A stretch of 49,065 nt of DNA from Pseudoflavonifractor capillosus (lineage in GTDB: Bacteria; Bacillota; Clostridia; Oscillospirales; Oscillospiraceae). The translations under genes and the position numbers were made by a program. Each line of letters starts with the position of its first letter. Position 1 is the stretch's first letter. This document shows positions 17,107 to 27,389 of the stretch, in pieces. The stretch is taken from positions 1 to 49,065 of the forward strand of contig NZ_JACSNZ010000012.1 in the NCBI RefSeq assembly GCF_016902575.1, written 5' to 3'. The notes below the pieces were generated by a model. That model was given only the letters and a program-made list of their open reading frames with translations, ran no database searches and was not told the DNA's origin.

Positions 17107-18423
17107 ATGAAATCGGCTGCTGACGTATGGGAAAAAGTAAAGACCCTCATGGAAAAGGATATGACCGCTGTGTCCATTGAGACCTGGTTTGGTGATGTGG
17201 AGGCGGTGGCCCTGGAGGACACCCGGCTGATCCTGTGTGTGCCCACAGAGTTTAAGCGAAACATCATCCGCACCCGGTTTCTCAAATCCGTGGAGGATGG
17301 GCTGCGGGAGCTGTTCTCCTTTGACGTGGCAGTCTCCCTGATGCTGCCGGAAGAGCGGGATCAGTACCGCAAGACCGGCCCCACCCAGCCCGGGGACCCC
17401 GCCTTCCAGGAGTACACCTTCGACCGATTCGTGGTGGGCTCCACCAACAAGTTCGCCTTTACCGCCGCTGAAAAGGTGGCCGACGAGCCTGGAGGAGCCT
17501 ATAACCCCCTGTTCATCTACGGCCAGTCCGGTCTGGGCAAGACCCACCTGCTCCACGCCATTGCCAATCGGGTACGGGAAAACCACCCCGCCTACCGCAT
17601 TATGTACATCAAAAGCGAGGACTTCGTCAACGAGCTCATCTCCAACCTGCGCCACGGCAACGATATGCAGGGCTTCCGGGACAAGTACCGCACCGTGGAC
17701 CTCTTCTTAATGGACGACGTGCAGTTCATTGCCGGCAAGGACTCCAGCGAGGAGGAGCTGTTCCACACCTTTAATACTCTGTATGAGCAGAAAAAACAGA
17801 TCGTCTTTACCTCCGACCGTCCGCCCCAGGAGATGCTGCGGCTGGAGCAGCGTCTGAAAACCCGCTTTGAGCAGGGCCTCCCCGCCGACATCCAGCCCCC
17901 GGACTACGAGACCCGTATGGCCATTCTGAAAAACAAGTCTCTGGAACGGGGCATTGTGCTGCCCGACCCGGTTTTGTCCTATGTGGCGGAGAACATCACC
18001 TCCAACGTGCGGCAAATCGAGGGCGTGGTCAACAAGATCATGGCCTTCCAGGAGCTGATGGGCGCCCAGGTGGACGTGGAAAACACCATCCGGGCTGTGC
18101 GGGACATCCTGCGGGCCAAAGAGGACTTTTTGCCCTCGGCGGAAACCATCATCCAAGAGGTGGCCCGGTTCTATGAGCTGGACAGTGATGTGCTCCGTGG
18201 CCAGAGCCAGAACAAGGAGATCGCCACCGCCCGCAACGTGGCCATGTATATTATTCGGGAAATGACCCAGCTGTCCCTGGCGGAGATCGGCCAGCAGTTC
18301 GGCGGCCGTCACCACTCCACCGTGCTCAACTCCATCAACCGGGTGGAGAAGATGATGAAGGATCAGCCCGAGCTCACCGAGATCATCCGGGACATCACCA
18401 ACGCCGTGAACTCGGCCTGGTAA
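17107..18423 (+). CDS. dnaA: Chromosomal replication initiator DnaA
   Basis: A 438-residue AAA+ initiator that binds DnaA boxes at oriC and melts the origin. Domain I is about 1-78 and the linker domain II is short. Domain III has Walker A GQSGLGKTH (139-147) and Walker B LFLMDDVQF with Asp203-Asp204. Domain IV (about 345-438) has the helix-turn-helix ending GGRHHSTV (399-406). Most homologues have RDHTTV or RDHSTV here; the first Asp is His402 in this protein. The start has GAGGAGG. It leads the dnaA-dnaN-rlbA-recF-remB-gyrB-gyrA group. Confidence 0.98.
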   Translation: MKSAADVWEKVKTLMEKDMTAVSIETWFGDVEAVALEDTRLILCVPTEFKRNIIRTRFLKSVEDGLRELFSFDVAVSLMLPEERDQYRKTGPTQPGDPAFQEYTFDRFVVGSTNKFAFTAAEKVADEPGGAYNPLFIYGQSGLGKTHLLHAIANRVRENHPAYRIMYIKSEDFVNELISNLRHGNDMQGFRDKYRTVDLFLMDDVQFIAGKDSSEEELFHTFNTLYEQKKQIVFTSDRPPQEMLRLEQRLKTRFEQGLPADIQPPDYETRMAILKNKSLERGIVLPDPVLSYVAENITSNVRQIEGVVNKIMAFQELMGAQVDVENTIRAVRDILRAKEDFLPSAETIIQEVARFYELDSDVLRGQSQNKEIATARNVAMYIIREMTQLSLAEIGQQFGGRHHSTVLNSINRVEKMMKDQPELTEIIRDITNAVNSAW

Positions 18424-18697
18424 TACGCCTTTTCCCCACTCAAAAATTCTTCCACAACTTGCACCAAGTTTTCCACAATGTTGTGGACTGTGGTGTGGAA
18501 GTGATGTGGAACGTCCCATTCACACATGGATCCGAGATGTCATGTGGAAGCTGTGTGGAAACTGGTCAGCCCCTCAAACCCCTGGGGCCGTAAGGATTGT
18601 GGAAATTTCCACAACTTCCGTAGCCCCTACTGCCTACTACGAATTTTATTAACCTTTCCTCTCTTTTTTGGCGGGGAAACGAGAAAGGACGCACACC
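18424..18697. other. Replication origin (oriC) between dnaA and dnaN
   Basis: At least nine DnaA-box-like 9-mers of type TGTGGAANN or its complement lie in about 170 bp: 18448-18456, 18469-18477 (TTTTCCACA), 18482-18490, 18494-18502, 18505-18513, 18543-18551, 18554-18562, and a back-to-back pair at 18598-18613 (TGTGGAAATTTCCACA). An AT-rich tract (about 18640-18670) follows and could be the unwinding element. No copy of the classical TTATCCACA was noticed. Gene strands diverge around dnaA, which supports the origin placement. Confidence 0.85.
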
Positions 18698-19816
18698 ATG
18701 AAATTCTCCTGTGAAAAAGCTCTTTTGCAATCCGCCGTTTTAATCGCCGGTCGTGTGGTAGCTGCAAAAAGTACCATTTCTGCTCTGGAAGGTATTTTAG
18801 TGGAAGCCTCCACCGATGGACTTCGCCTGTCCGGCTATAACCTGGAAACCGGGATCATTACCCAGGTAGACGCTCAAGTGTCTCAGCCTGGTTCTCTCAT
18901 TTTGTCGGCAAGACTGTTTGGTGAGATCATCCGGAAGCTGCCCGACGACATGATCACCGTCTCCACCGAGGGAAATTCCGTCCACATCTCCTGTGGACCC
19001 ACCTCTTTTGACATTATGGGCAGCCCCGCTGACGAATTTCCCGACCTGCCCGCCGTGGACGACGGAAGTTCCGTGACTTTGACCCAAAGCGCCCTGCGCT
19101 CCATGCTCTCCCAGGTGCTGTTCGCCGTGAGTACCAACGAGTCCCGTCCGGTGCACACCGGCGCTTTGTTTGAAGTGGAAGATTCCACATTGACTGTGGT
19201 AGCTGTGGATGGCTACCGTCTTGCCCTGCGCCGGGAAGCTTTTATCCGCAAATTCGGCATGAATACCTTCTCTTTTGTGGTGCCTGGAGCCGCTTTGACC
19301 GAAGTGGAGCGCATCTGCGGGGACAGCGACGAAGAAGTGATCGTCACCCTGGGTGACCGCCACGTCACCGTCCAGGTGGGTCAGACTCTGCTGGTTTCCC
19401 GCCGTTTGGAGGGCGAATTTCTCAATTATCGCCAGACAATCCCCCAAAACAACCCCATTTCCCTGTATGTGGACACCTCCATGCTGCAACTGTCCATCGA
19501 CCGTGCCTCTCTGATTATCAACGATAAGCTGAAAAGCCCCCTGCGGTGCAAGTTCGAGGATGGCTCTCTGGCCATCTCCTCCCGCACCGCCATCGGCTCC
19601 GCCTTCGACCGCTGCCCCATCGCCGGGGACGGCCAGGGTCTGGAGATCGGCTTCAACAACCGGTATTTGATGGAAGCGGTGAAGGCCGCCCCCGCCCAGG
19701 AGGTGCGCATGGAGCTGGGCTCCCCCACCTCCCCCTGTCTGCTGCTGCCCAAGGATGGGGAGCCCGATAACTTCCTGTATATGATCCTGCCGGTGCGGCT
19801 GAAAGCGGGCGAATAA
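18698..19816 (+). CDS. dnaN: DNA polymerase III beta sliding clamp
   Basis: A 372-residue ring-forming processivity clamp. Three similar domains are seen, starting MKFSCEKALLQSAVLIAGRVVAAKSTISALEGILVEA in shortened form, with the middle-domain landmark ESRPVHTGALFEV and the C-terminal PVRLKAGE next to the partner-binding pocket. The start at 18698 fits the family N-terminus and has AAAGGA; the frame extends 10 codons upstream without support. It lies downstream of oriC and is followed by an AT-rich hairpin and a short repeat. Confidence 0.97.
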   Translation: MKFSCEKALLQSAVLIAGRVVAAKSTISALEGILVEASTDGLRLSGYNLETGIITQVDAQVSQPGSLILSARLFGEIIRKLPDDMITVSTEGNSVHISCGPTSFDIMGSPADEFPDLPAVDDGSSVTLTQSALRSMLSQVLFAVSTNESRPVHTGALFEVEDSTLTVVAVDGYRLALRREAFIRKFGMNTFSFVVPGAALTEVERICGDSDEEVIVTLGDRHVTVQVGQTLLVSRRLEGEFLNYRQTIPQNNPISLYVDTSMLQLSIDRASLIINDKLKSPLRCKFEDGSLAISSRTAIGSAFDRCPIAGDGQGLEIGFNNRYLMEAVKAAPAQEVRMELGSPTSPCLLLPKDGEPDNFLYMILPVRLKAGE

Positions 19817-19839
19817 ATATACACCATGGGTGTATATTT
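19815..19839 (+). terminator. AT-rich hairpin after dnaN
   Basis: An 11-bp stem (AAATATACACC with GGTGTATATTT) and 3-nt loop begin at the dnaN stop. There is no separate T run, so termination is probably partial. Confidence 0.45.
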
Positions 19840-19974
19840 AATGAAGAATGAAGAATGCAGGCCCTGGGGCTGCCCAGCCCCTGCAAGATGCTACAGCAGT
19901 CTCGCCCATGTTAAATTTGTGCCGCCTTGCGGCACACCACAATCATTCATTATTCGTTCTTCATGATTCATTTT
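19840..19974. repeat. Short GAATGAA-ended repeat, copy 2
   Basis: AATGAAGAATGAAGAATGCAGG on the left (written here as tract start), GTGCCGC / GCGGCAC hairpin with loop CTTG, then ACCACAATCATTCATT and a TTCTTCATGATTCAT terminus. It lies between dnaN and rlbA. A GC-rich palindromic CCCTGGGGCTG / CAGCCCC-type stem is inside. Confidence 0.8.
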
Positions 19975-20009
19975 CTCTGGTTCATTTGGCGGTTTTAAGG
20001 AGAATTGAT

Positions 20010-20225
20010 ATGCAAAAGGATAGCATTACGATTACCACCGAGTTCATCAAACTGGACTCTCTTTTGAAGTTTGCCAACGCTGTGGCCACCGGCGGCGAGG
20101 CCAAGCAGATCGTCCAGGACGGTCTGGTGAAGGTCAACGGGGAAGTGTGCACCATGCGGGGCAAGAAAATCCGCCCCGGTGACGTGGTGGAGGTGGATGA
20201 GCAGCTGGAGCTGACGGTGGAATGA
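20010..20225 (+). CDS. rlbA: S4-domain RNA-binding protein RlbA (YaaA)
   Basis: A 71-residue S4-like RNA-binding protein related to YaaA, implicated in ribosome biogenesis. The S4 core is visible: [41 protein letters not shown] and VVEV. The start at 20010 has TAAGGAG. A longer frame from 19848 runs through the short repeat and is not real. It overlaps recF by 4 nt (ATGA), so translation is coupled. Confidence 0.92.
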   Translation: MQKDSITITTEFIKLDSLLKFANAVATGGEAKQIVQDGLVKVNGEVCTMRGKKIRPGDVVEVDEQLELTVE

Positions 20226-21331
20226 CCGTCCAGCATCTCACCTTAGAGCACTTTCGCAACTACACCCACCTGGAGGCAGCGTTTCACCCTGGGGTAAATG
20301 TCATCGTGGGGGAGAACGCCCAGGGCAAGACCAATTTGTTGGAGGCCATTGGGTATCTCTCCTCGGGAGGCTCCCACCGGGCCCGGAACCACCGGGAGCT
20401 GGTGCAGTTTGGCGCACCCCGTGCCCAGGTCACCGGGCAGCTCTTCAACGGCCAGCGGGAGCTGGTGCTGGAGGCTCTGCTGCCAGTGGGCGCCCGGCGG
20501 AAGTTCACCTGCAACGGGGTGGGGCTGAAAACCCTGGGGGAGCTTTCGGGGCTGCTGCCGTCGGTGCTGTTTTGCCCTGAAGATCTCCACCTCATCCGGG
20601 AGGGGGCCGGGGTGCGGCGCCGGTTTTTGAATGACTGCATCTGTCAGCTGCGCCCCCGGTACGCCATGGCCCTATCCAACTACCGCAGGCTGTGGGAGCA
20701 CAAGACCCGGATTTTGCGGGACTGCGGGGAAAAGCCATCACTGATGTATGCGCTAGACGCCTTTTCCCAGCAAATGGCGGAGTATGGGGCCATCCTGATC
20801 CACTACCGGGCCCATTTTGTCCGCAGGCTCCAGGAGACTGCCCCCGCCATCCACGCCGACTGCTCCGGGGGCGGGGAGGCGCTGGATCTCTCCTACCACA
20901 CCGTGTCCACCGTTACCGACCCACTGGCCGCTCCCAAAGTGATTTTGGAGCAGCTGCTGGACCACATGGACAGCCACAAACGGGCGGAAATTCAAAGCAG
21001 AAGCTGCCTGTCCGGGCCACACAAGGACGATCTGGTGCTCAGTATCAACGGCCAGTCCGCCAAGGGCTTTGCCTCTCAGGGGCAGACCCGTACCGCCGCT
21101 CTGGCCCTGAAGCTGGCGGCCCGGGACATCATGTTCCAGGACACCGGACAGTGGCCGGTGCTGCTGCTGGACGATGTGCTCAGTGAACTGGACCGCAGGC
21201 GGCAGGAGTTTGTGCTCAACCGCATCCCCACGGGGCAGGTGTTCATCACCTGCTGTGAGGTGGAGAAGGAGGAACTTTTGGAGCAGGGGAAGGTGTTCCA
21301 CATCTGCCAAGGGGCATTACAGGAGGGATAA
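20222..21331 (+). CDS. recF: DNA replication and repair protein RecF
   Basis: A 369-residue SMC-like ATPase that helps load RecA at ssDNA gaps. The start [14 protein letters not shown] is typical. Walker A is GENAQGKTN (30-38), the ABC signature [10 protein letters not shown], and Walker [14 protein letters not shown], followed by the D-loop. Standard length. It overlaps rlbA and is followed by remB after 5 nt. Confidence 0.97.
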   Translation: MTVQHLTLEHFRNYTHLEAAFHPGVNVIVGENAQGKTNLLEAIGYLSSGGSHRARNHRELVQFGAPRAQVTGQLFNGQRELVLEALLPVGARRKFTCNGVGLKTLGELSGLLPSVLFCPEDLHLIREGAGVRRRFLNDCICQLRPRYAMALSNYRRLWEHKTRILRDCGEKPSLMYALDAFSQQMAEYGAILIHYRAHFVRRLQETAPAIHADCSGGGEALDLSYHTVSTVTDPLAAPKVILEQLLDHMDSHKRAEIQSRSCLSGPHKDDLVLSINGQSAKGFASQGQTRTAALALKLAARDIMFQDTGQWPVLLLDDVLSELDRRRQEFVLNRIPTGQVFITCCEVEKEELLEQGKVFHICQGALQEG

Positions 21332-21336
21332 GGGCT

Positions 21337-21610
21337 GTGTATTTGTATCTGGGACAAAACGTGATGATGCCCGATGAGGACATTGTGGGCATCTTCGATT
21401 TGGACAACACCACCTGGTCCCACCGCACCCGGAAGCTGTTGGACCGGGCGGAGGAGGAAGGACGGGTCATCTTCGTGGGAGAGGATCTGCCTCGCTCCTT
21501 TATCGTGTGTGAGACGGAGGAGGGGGAGGAAGTGGTATTTCTCTCCCAGTTCAACACCGCCACCCTGGCCAAGCGGGCGGCATCCAACCCCTGGACGGTG
21601 CTGGATGCCA

Positions 21611-21621
<11 letters not shown>
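21337..21621 (+). CDS. remB: Extracellular matrix regulator RemB (YaaB, DUF370)
   Basis: A 94-residue small protein of the RemA/RemB family (DUF370); RemB affects biofilm matrix gene expression in Bacillus. It begins MYLYLGQNVMMPDEDIVGIFDLDNT in abbreviated view and has the conserved FLSQFNTATLAKR. The start is GTG with AGGAGGG upstream. The position between recF and gyrB is the same as yaaB. The terminal SEK and stop codon fall in the first bases of a short repeat, so its 3' end may have been reshaped by insertion. Confidence 0.9.
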
Positions 21622-23768
<2,147 letters not shown>

Positions 23769-23781
23769 GGAGATTGCATCC

Positions 23782-26322
23782 ATGGCAAACAAAGAAGATT
23801 ACCAGAGCCGGGATATTACCTTTCCCGACCAGAAAATTGTAGAGATCAATTTGGAGCACGAGATGGAAAATGCGTACATCGAGTACGCCATGTCCGTCAT
23901 CGTGGGCCGTGCCCTGCCTGACGTGCGGGACGGCTTGAAGCCGGTGCACCGCCGCATCCTCTACTCCATGTATGAAAGCGGCCTGACCAGCGATAAGCCC
24001 TTTAAGAAGTCCGCCACCTGCGTGGGCGACGTGCTGGGTAAATATCACCCCCACGGCGACGCCTCTGTGTACGACGCCATGGTGCGTCTGGCCCAGGACT
24101 TCTCCATGCGCTATCCCCTGGTGGACGGCCACGGCAACTTCGGCTCCGTGGACGGCGACCCCCCGGCCGCCTACCGTTACACCGAGGCTAGAATGTCCAA
24201 AATGTGCAACGACATGCTCCGGGACATCGACAAGGACACCGTGGACTGGGACCCCAACTTCGACGAGTCTCTGAAAGAGCCTCGGGTGCTTCCCTCCCGG
24301 TTCCCCAACCTGCTGGTCAACGGCTCCTCCGGCATCGCCGTGGGCATGACCACCAACATCCCGCCCCACAACCTGGCAGAGGTCATTGACGCCACCATCT
24401 GCGTGCTGGACAATGAACATGCCACTCTGGACGACCTGATGGAGCACATCAAAGGCCCTGACTTCCCCACTCGGGGCGTCATCATGGGTCGGGCCGGCAT
24501 CCGGGCCGCCTACGCCACCGGCAAGGGCCACATCCGGGTGCGGGCGAGAACCGAGATGGAGGAGTTCGGCAACGGCCGCACCCGCATCATCGTCACCGAG
24601 CTGCCCTACCAGGTCAACAAGTCCCGGCTGGTGGAGAACATCGCCGAGCAGGTGAAGGACAAGCGTCTGGAGGGCATCTCCGGGCTGCGGGACGAGTCCG
24701 ACGGCAAGAAGGGCATGCGCATTGTCATCGAGCTGAAAAAGGACGCCAACCCCCAGGTCACCCTGAATCGGCTCTTTGCCCAGACCCAGATGCAGACCAC
24801 CTTCGGCGTGGTGCTGCTGGCCCTGGTGAACAACCAAAAGCAGCCTAAAATCCTCACCCTGCGCCAGATCATAGACGAGTATATTGCCTTCCAGGAGGAA
24901 GTCATCACCCGCCGCACTCAGTACGACCTGAAAAAGGCCCAGGAGCGTGCCCACCTGCTGCGTGGCCTGCTCATTGCCCAGGACAACATTGACGAGGTCA
25001 TCCGCATCATCCGCTCCAGCTACGACGACGCCAAGGAGAAGCTGATGGAGCGCTTCGGCCTGGACGACGTGCAGGCCCAGGCCATTCTGGATATGCGCCT
25101 GAAGGCCCTCCAGGGCCTGGACCGGGAGAAGCTGCAGGCGGAGTTTGACGAGCTGCAGGCCCGGATCGAATATTATAACCAGCTGCTCTCCGACGAGAAT
25201 ATGCTGCGGGGCGTGCTGAAAGAGGAGCTCATTCAGATCCGGGACAAGTACGGCGACGAGCGCCGCACCGAGATCGGCTTTGCCGAGGACGATCTGGACA
25301 TTGAAGACCTGATCGTGGAGGAGCAGTGCGTGTTCACCATGACCGCCAACGGCTACATCAAGCGCACCTCCGCCAGCGAGTACGCCGCCCAGGGTAAGGG
25401 CGGTATGGGTAAGAAGGGCATGGCCACCCGGGAGGAGGACTATGTGAACACCGTGTTCACCGCCTCCACCCACGACTGGATCCTGTTCTTCACCGATAAG
25501 GGCCGGGTGTTCCGCAAGAAGGGCTACCAGATCACCGAGGCGGGCCGCACCGCCCGGGGCACCAACATCGTCAATGTGCTCCAGGTGGACGGGGACGAGC
25601 GAGTCACCGAGATGATCCACACCCGGGACCTCACCGCCGAAGACCGCTACCTGGTGATGGTCACCCGCAACGGCACCGTCAAGCGCATTGCCGTGGAGGC
25701 CCTCCGCAACCTGCGCAACAACGGTCTGCGGGTCATCACCCTGGAGGAGGGAGATGAGCTCATCACCGTGCGGGAGACCGACGGCACGAGAAACATCCTC
25801 ATCGCCACCCACGACGGTCAGGCCATCTGCTTTGATGAGAACGATGTCCGTGTCATGGGCCGCACCGCTGTGGGCGTGCGGGGCATCCGCTTGAAGGAAG
25901 GGGACTATGTGGTGGGCGCTGCCCGGGCCACCCCCGGCAAGGCGGTTCTCTCCATCACCCAGAACGGCTACGGCAAGCGCACCGCTGTGGAGGAGTACCG
26001 GATCACCAACCGTGGCGGTCTGGGCATCCGCAACTACATGGTCACCGAGAAGACCGGCCCGGTGGTGGGTATCAAGGTGGTGGACGGCAGCGAGGATCTG
26101 ATCCTGGTCACCCAGTCCGGCACCCTCATCCGCACCGATGTGGACGGCATCCGTATGGCGGGCCGCTCCACCCAGGGCGTCATCGTCATGCGCTTCAAGG
26201 AGGACGGGGACGGGGTCATCGCCCTGGCCCTGGCCGACAAGGAGCCCGAGGACACCACCCCAGATACCGAGACTTCAACAGCTGTGGAAAACTCTGTGGA
26301 AGTTGTGGAAGATGAAAAATAA
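23782..26322 (+). CDS. gyrA: DNA gyrase subunit A
   Basis: The 846-residue breakage-reunion subunit. Catalytic tyrosine is Tyr133 in [10 protein letters not shown]. The quinolone region reads [10 protein letters not shown] (89-98), with Ala94 at the position of E. coli Ser83 and Asp98 at that of Asp87. The C-terminal beta-pinwheel has a GyrA-box-like QGKGGMG. The acidic tail ([11 protein letters not shown]) is encoded by three TGTGGAA units. A GAGGAG site (TTGAGGAGATTG) overlaps the gyrB stop region. A strong terminator follows. Confidence 0.97.
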   Translation: MANKEDYQSRDITFPDQKIVEINLEHEMENAYIEYAMSVIVGRALPDVRDGLKPVHRRILYSMYESGLTSDKPFKKSATCVGDVLGKYHPHGDASVYDAMVRLAQDFSMRYPLVDGHGNFGSVDGDPPAAYRYTEARMSKMCNDMLRDIDKDTVDWDPNFDESLKEPRVLPSRFPNLLVNGSSGIAVGMTTNIPPHNLAEVIDATICVLDNEHATLDDLMEHIKGPDFPTRGVIMGRAGIRAAYATGKGHIRVRARTEMEEFGNGRTRIIVTELPYQVNKSRLVENIAEQVKDKRLEGISGLRDESDGKKGMRIVIELKKDANPQVTLNRLFAQTQMQTTFGVVLLALVNNQKQPKILTLRQIIDEYIAFQEEVITRRTQYDLKKAQERAHLLRGLLIAQDNIDEVIRIIRSSYDDAKEKLMERFGLDDVQAQAILDMRLKALQGLDREKLQAEFDELQARIEYYNQLLSDENMLRGVLKEELIQIRDKYGDERRTEIGFAEDDLDIEDLIVEEQCVFTMTANGYIKRTSASEYAAQGKGGMGKKGMATREEDYVNTVFTASTHDWILFFTDKGRVFRKKGYQITEAGRTARGTNIVNVLQVDGDERVTEMIHTRDLTAEDRYLVMVTRNGTVKRIAVEALRNLRNNGLRVITLEEGDELITVRETDGTRNILIATHDGQAICFDENDVRVMGRTAVGVRGIRLKEGDYVVGAARATPGKAVLSITQNGYGKRTAVEEYRITNRGGLGIRNYMVTEKTGPVVGIKVVDGSEDLILVTQSGTLIRTDVDGIRMAGRSTQGVIVMRFKEDGDGVIALALADKEPEDTTPDTETSTAVENSVEVVEDEK
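26283..26312 (+). other. Three DnaA-box-like 9-mers inside the gyrA 3' end
   Basis: TGTGGAAAA (26283-26291), TGTGGAAGT (26295-26303) and TGTGGAAGA (26304-26312) lie in tandem, same strand. They match the box form seen in oriC. Confidence 0.5.
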
Positions 26323-26338
26323 CAAATTCTGACAAATA

Positions 26339-26367
26339 GAAAGAGCGCACAATTTGTGCGCTCTTTC
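26339..26367 (+). terminator. Terminator after gyrA
   Basis: A 12-bp stem (GAAAGAGCGCAC with GTGCGCTCTTTC) and loop AATTT, followed by TTAT. It separates the gyrase unit from rnhA. Confidence 0.85.
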
Positions 26368-26388
26368 TTATAAATAGGGTGATTTTTA

Positions 26389-26826
26389 ATGAAAACAGTT
26401 ACATTATATACGGATGGCGCTTGCTCGGGAAATCCCGGCCCCGGAGGCTGGGGGTGCATTTTGATGTACGGGCCTCACAAAAAGGAGCTGTCCGGGGGAG
26501 AGAGAAACACCACCAACAACCGCATGGAACTTACGGGAGTCATTCAGGGCTTGCAGGCCCTCACCGAGCCCTGTATCGTGGAGCTGTACTCCGACTCCAA
26601 GTACGTCATCGACGCTTTGCAAAAGGGGTGGGCGAAAGGCTGGAAGGCCCGGGGCTGGGTAAAGGCGGATAAGAAGCCTGCCCTCAATGCGGATTTGTGG
26701 GAGGTGCTGCTGGGCCTGTGCGAGAAGCACCAGGTGAACCTGCACTGGGTCAAGGGCCACGCCTCCAACCCCCACAACAACCGCTGTGACGAGCTGGCGG
26801 TGGGGGAGTGGAAGAGGCTGAAATAA
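26389..26826 (+). CDS. rnhA: Ribonuclease HI
   Basis: A 145-residue enzyme that cleaves RNA in RNA-DNA hybrids. All catalytic residues are visible: Asp9 ([16 protein letters not shown]), Glu47 (NRMELTG), Asp69 ([11 protein letters not shown]), His124 (WVKGHAS) and Asp134 (NNRCDELA). The basic handle ([18 protein letters not shown]) marks it as the E. coli type. The ribosome binding site is weak (AGGGTG). A short repeat begins directly after the stop codon. Confidence 0.96.
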   Translation: MKTVTLYTDGACSGNPGPGGWGCILMYGPHKKELSGGERNTTNNRMELTGVIQGLQALTEPCIVELYSDSKYVIDALQKGWAKGWKARGWVKADKKPALNADLWEVLLGLCEKHQVNLHWVKGHASNPHNNRCDELAVGEWKRLK

Positions 26827-26901
26827 AATGAAGAATGAAACATGAAGAATGAAGAATTGTAGGGTTAAATGAGAGAGGGGCTGCCCCTCTAACAATTCTT
26901 C
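26827..26901. repeat. Short GAATGAA-ended repeat, copy 4 (reduced)
   Basis: AATGAAGAATGAAACATGAAG starts immediately after the rnhA stop. GAAGAATTGT and ACAATTCTTC form inverted arms around GAGAGGGGCTGCCCCTC. The GTGCCGC hairpin is absent, so this is a deleted or related unit. Confidence 0.6.
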
Positions 26902-26908
26902 GGCATAG

Positions 26909-27303
26909 CCCTGTCAGGCTGGCGGAGACGCTCCGCTGGGGTCTCTTTCTCAGCGTGGAGAAAGAGACGAAAGAATCGCCAAAGGCGGGGCCTTCCCCTG
27001 GTATGCCGCTGTTTCCAGCTTACGGGAGCCTGGCCTCCGGCGGCGGAAACGCCGCTTTTCCAGGGTAGGCCCGGACATGAAAAACGCCAGACCATAGGGC
27101 CAGTTGCCATGATAGCCTGGTGTGGTGGCAGTAACAGGGGCCACAGCAAGGGGAACGGGCCGGCCATAGGATTGACGCAGTTCCAGCCTCGTACCCCAGG
27201 GGGGTCCTTAGGGGGGAACGCCCTAAGCGGGTTTTGGTTTCTTTTGCCCGCTCAAAAGAAACCCCCAGCGGGAAGCGTCCCCACCAGGCTGGCAAGCCGG
27301 AAC
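26909..27303. repeat. Large dispersed repeat, copy C (core inverted)
   Basis: Perfect hairpins at both ends: 26941-26968 (GTCTCTTTCTC with GAGAAAGAGAC) and 27236-27263 (GGTTTCTTTTG with CAAAAGAAACC). The core (about 27075-27145) matches the reverse complement of the copy E core, so it is inverted relative to A, B, D and E. At about 395 bp it is the shortest copy. It lies between convergent rnhA and aspS. Confidence 0.85.
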
Positions 27304-27347
27304 CTGGGCGGTTAGACGATCAATTTCTCTTGATTCGTAAAAACAAA

Positions 27348-27383
27348 TTGGCCGGAGAAAAGCACCTGCTTTTCTCCGGCCAA
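27348..27383 (-). terminator. Terminator of aspS
   Basis: A 17-nt arm (TTGGCCGGAGAAAAGCA) pairs with its complement 6 nt beyond the aspS stop. On the minus strand TTTGTTTTTACG follows; the plus strand also has GGTTTTTA. Confidence 0.9.
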
Positions 27384-27389
27384 AGGTTT

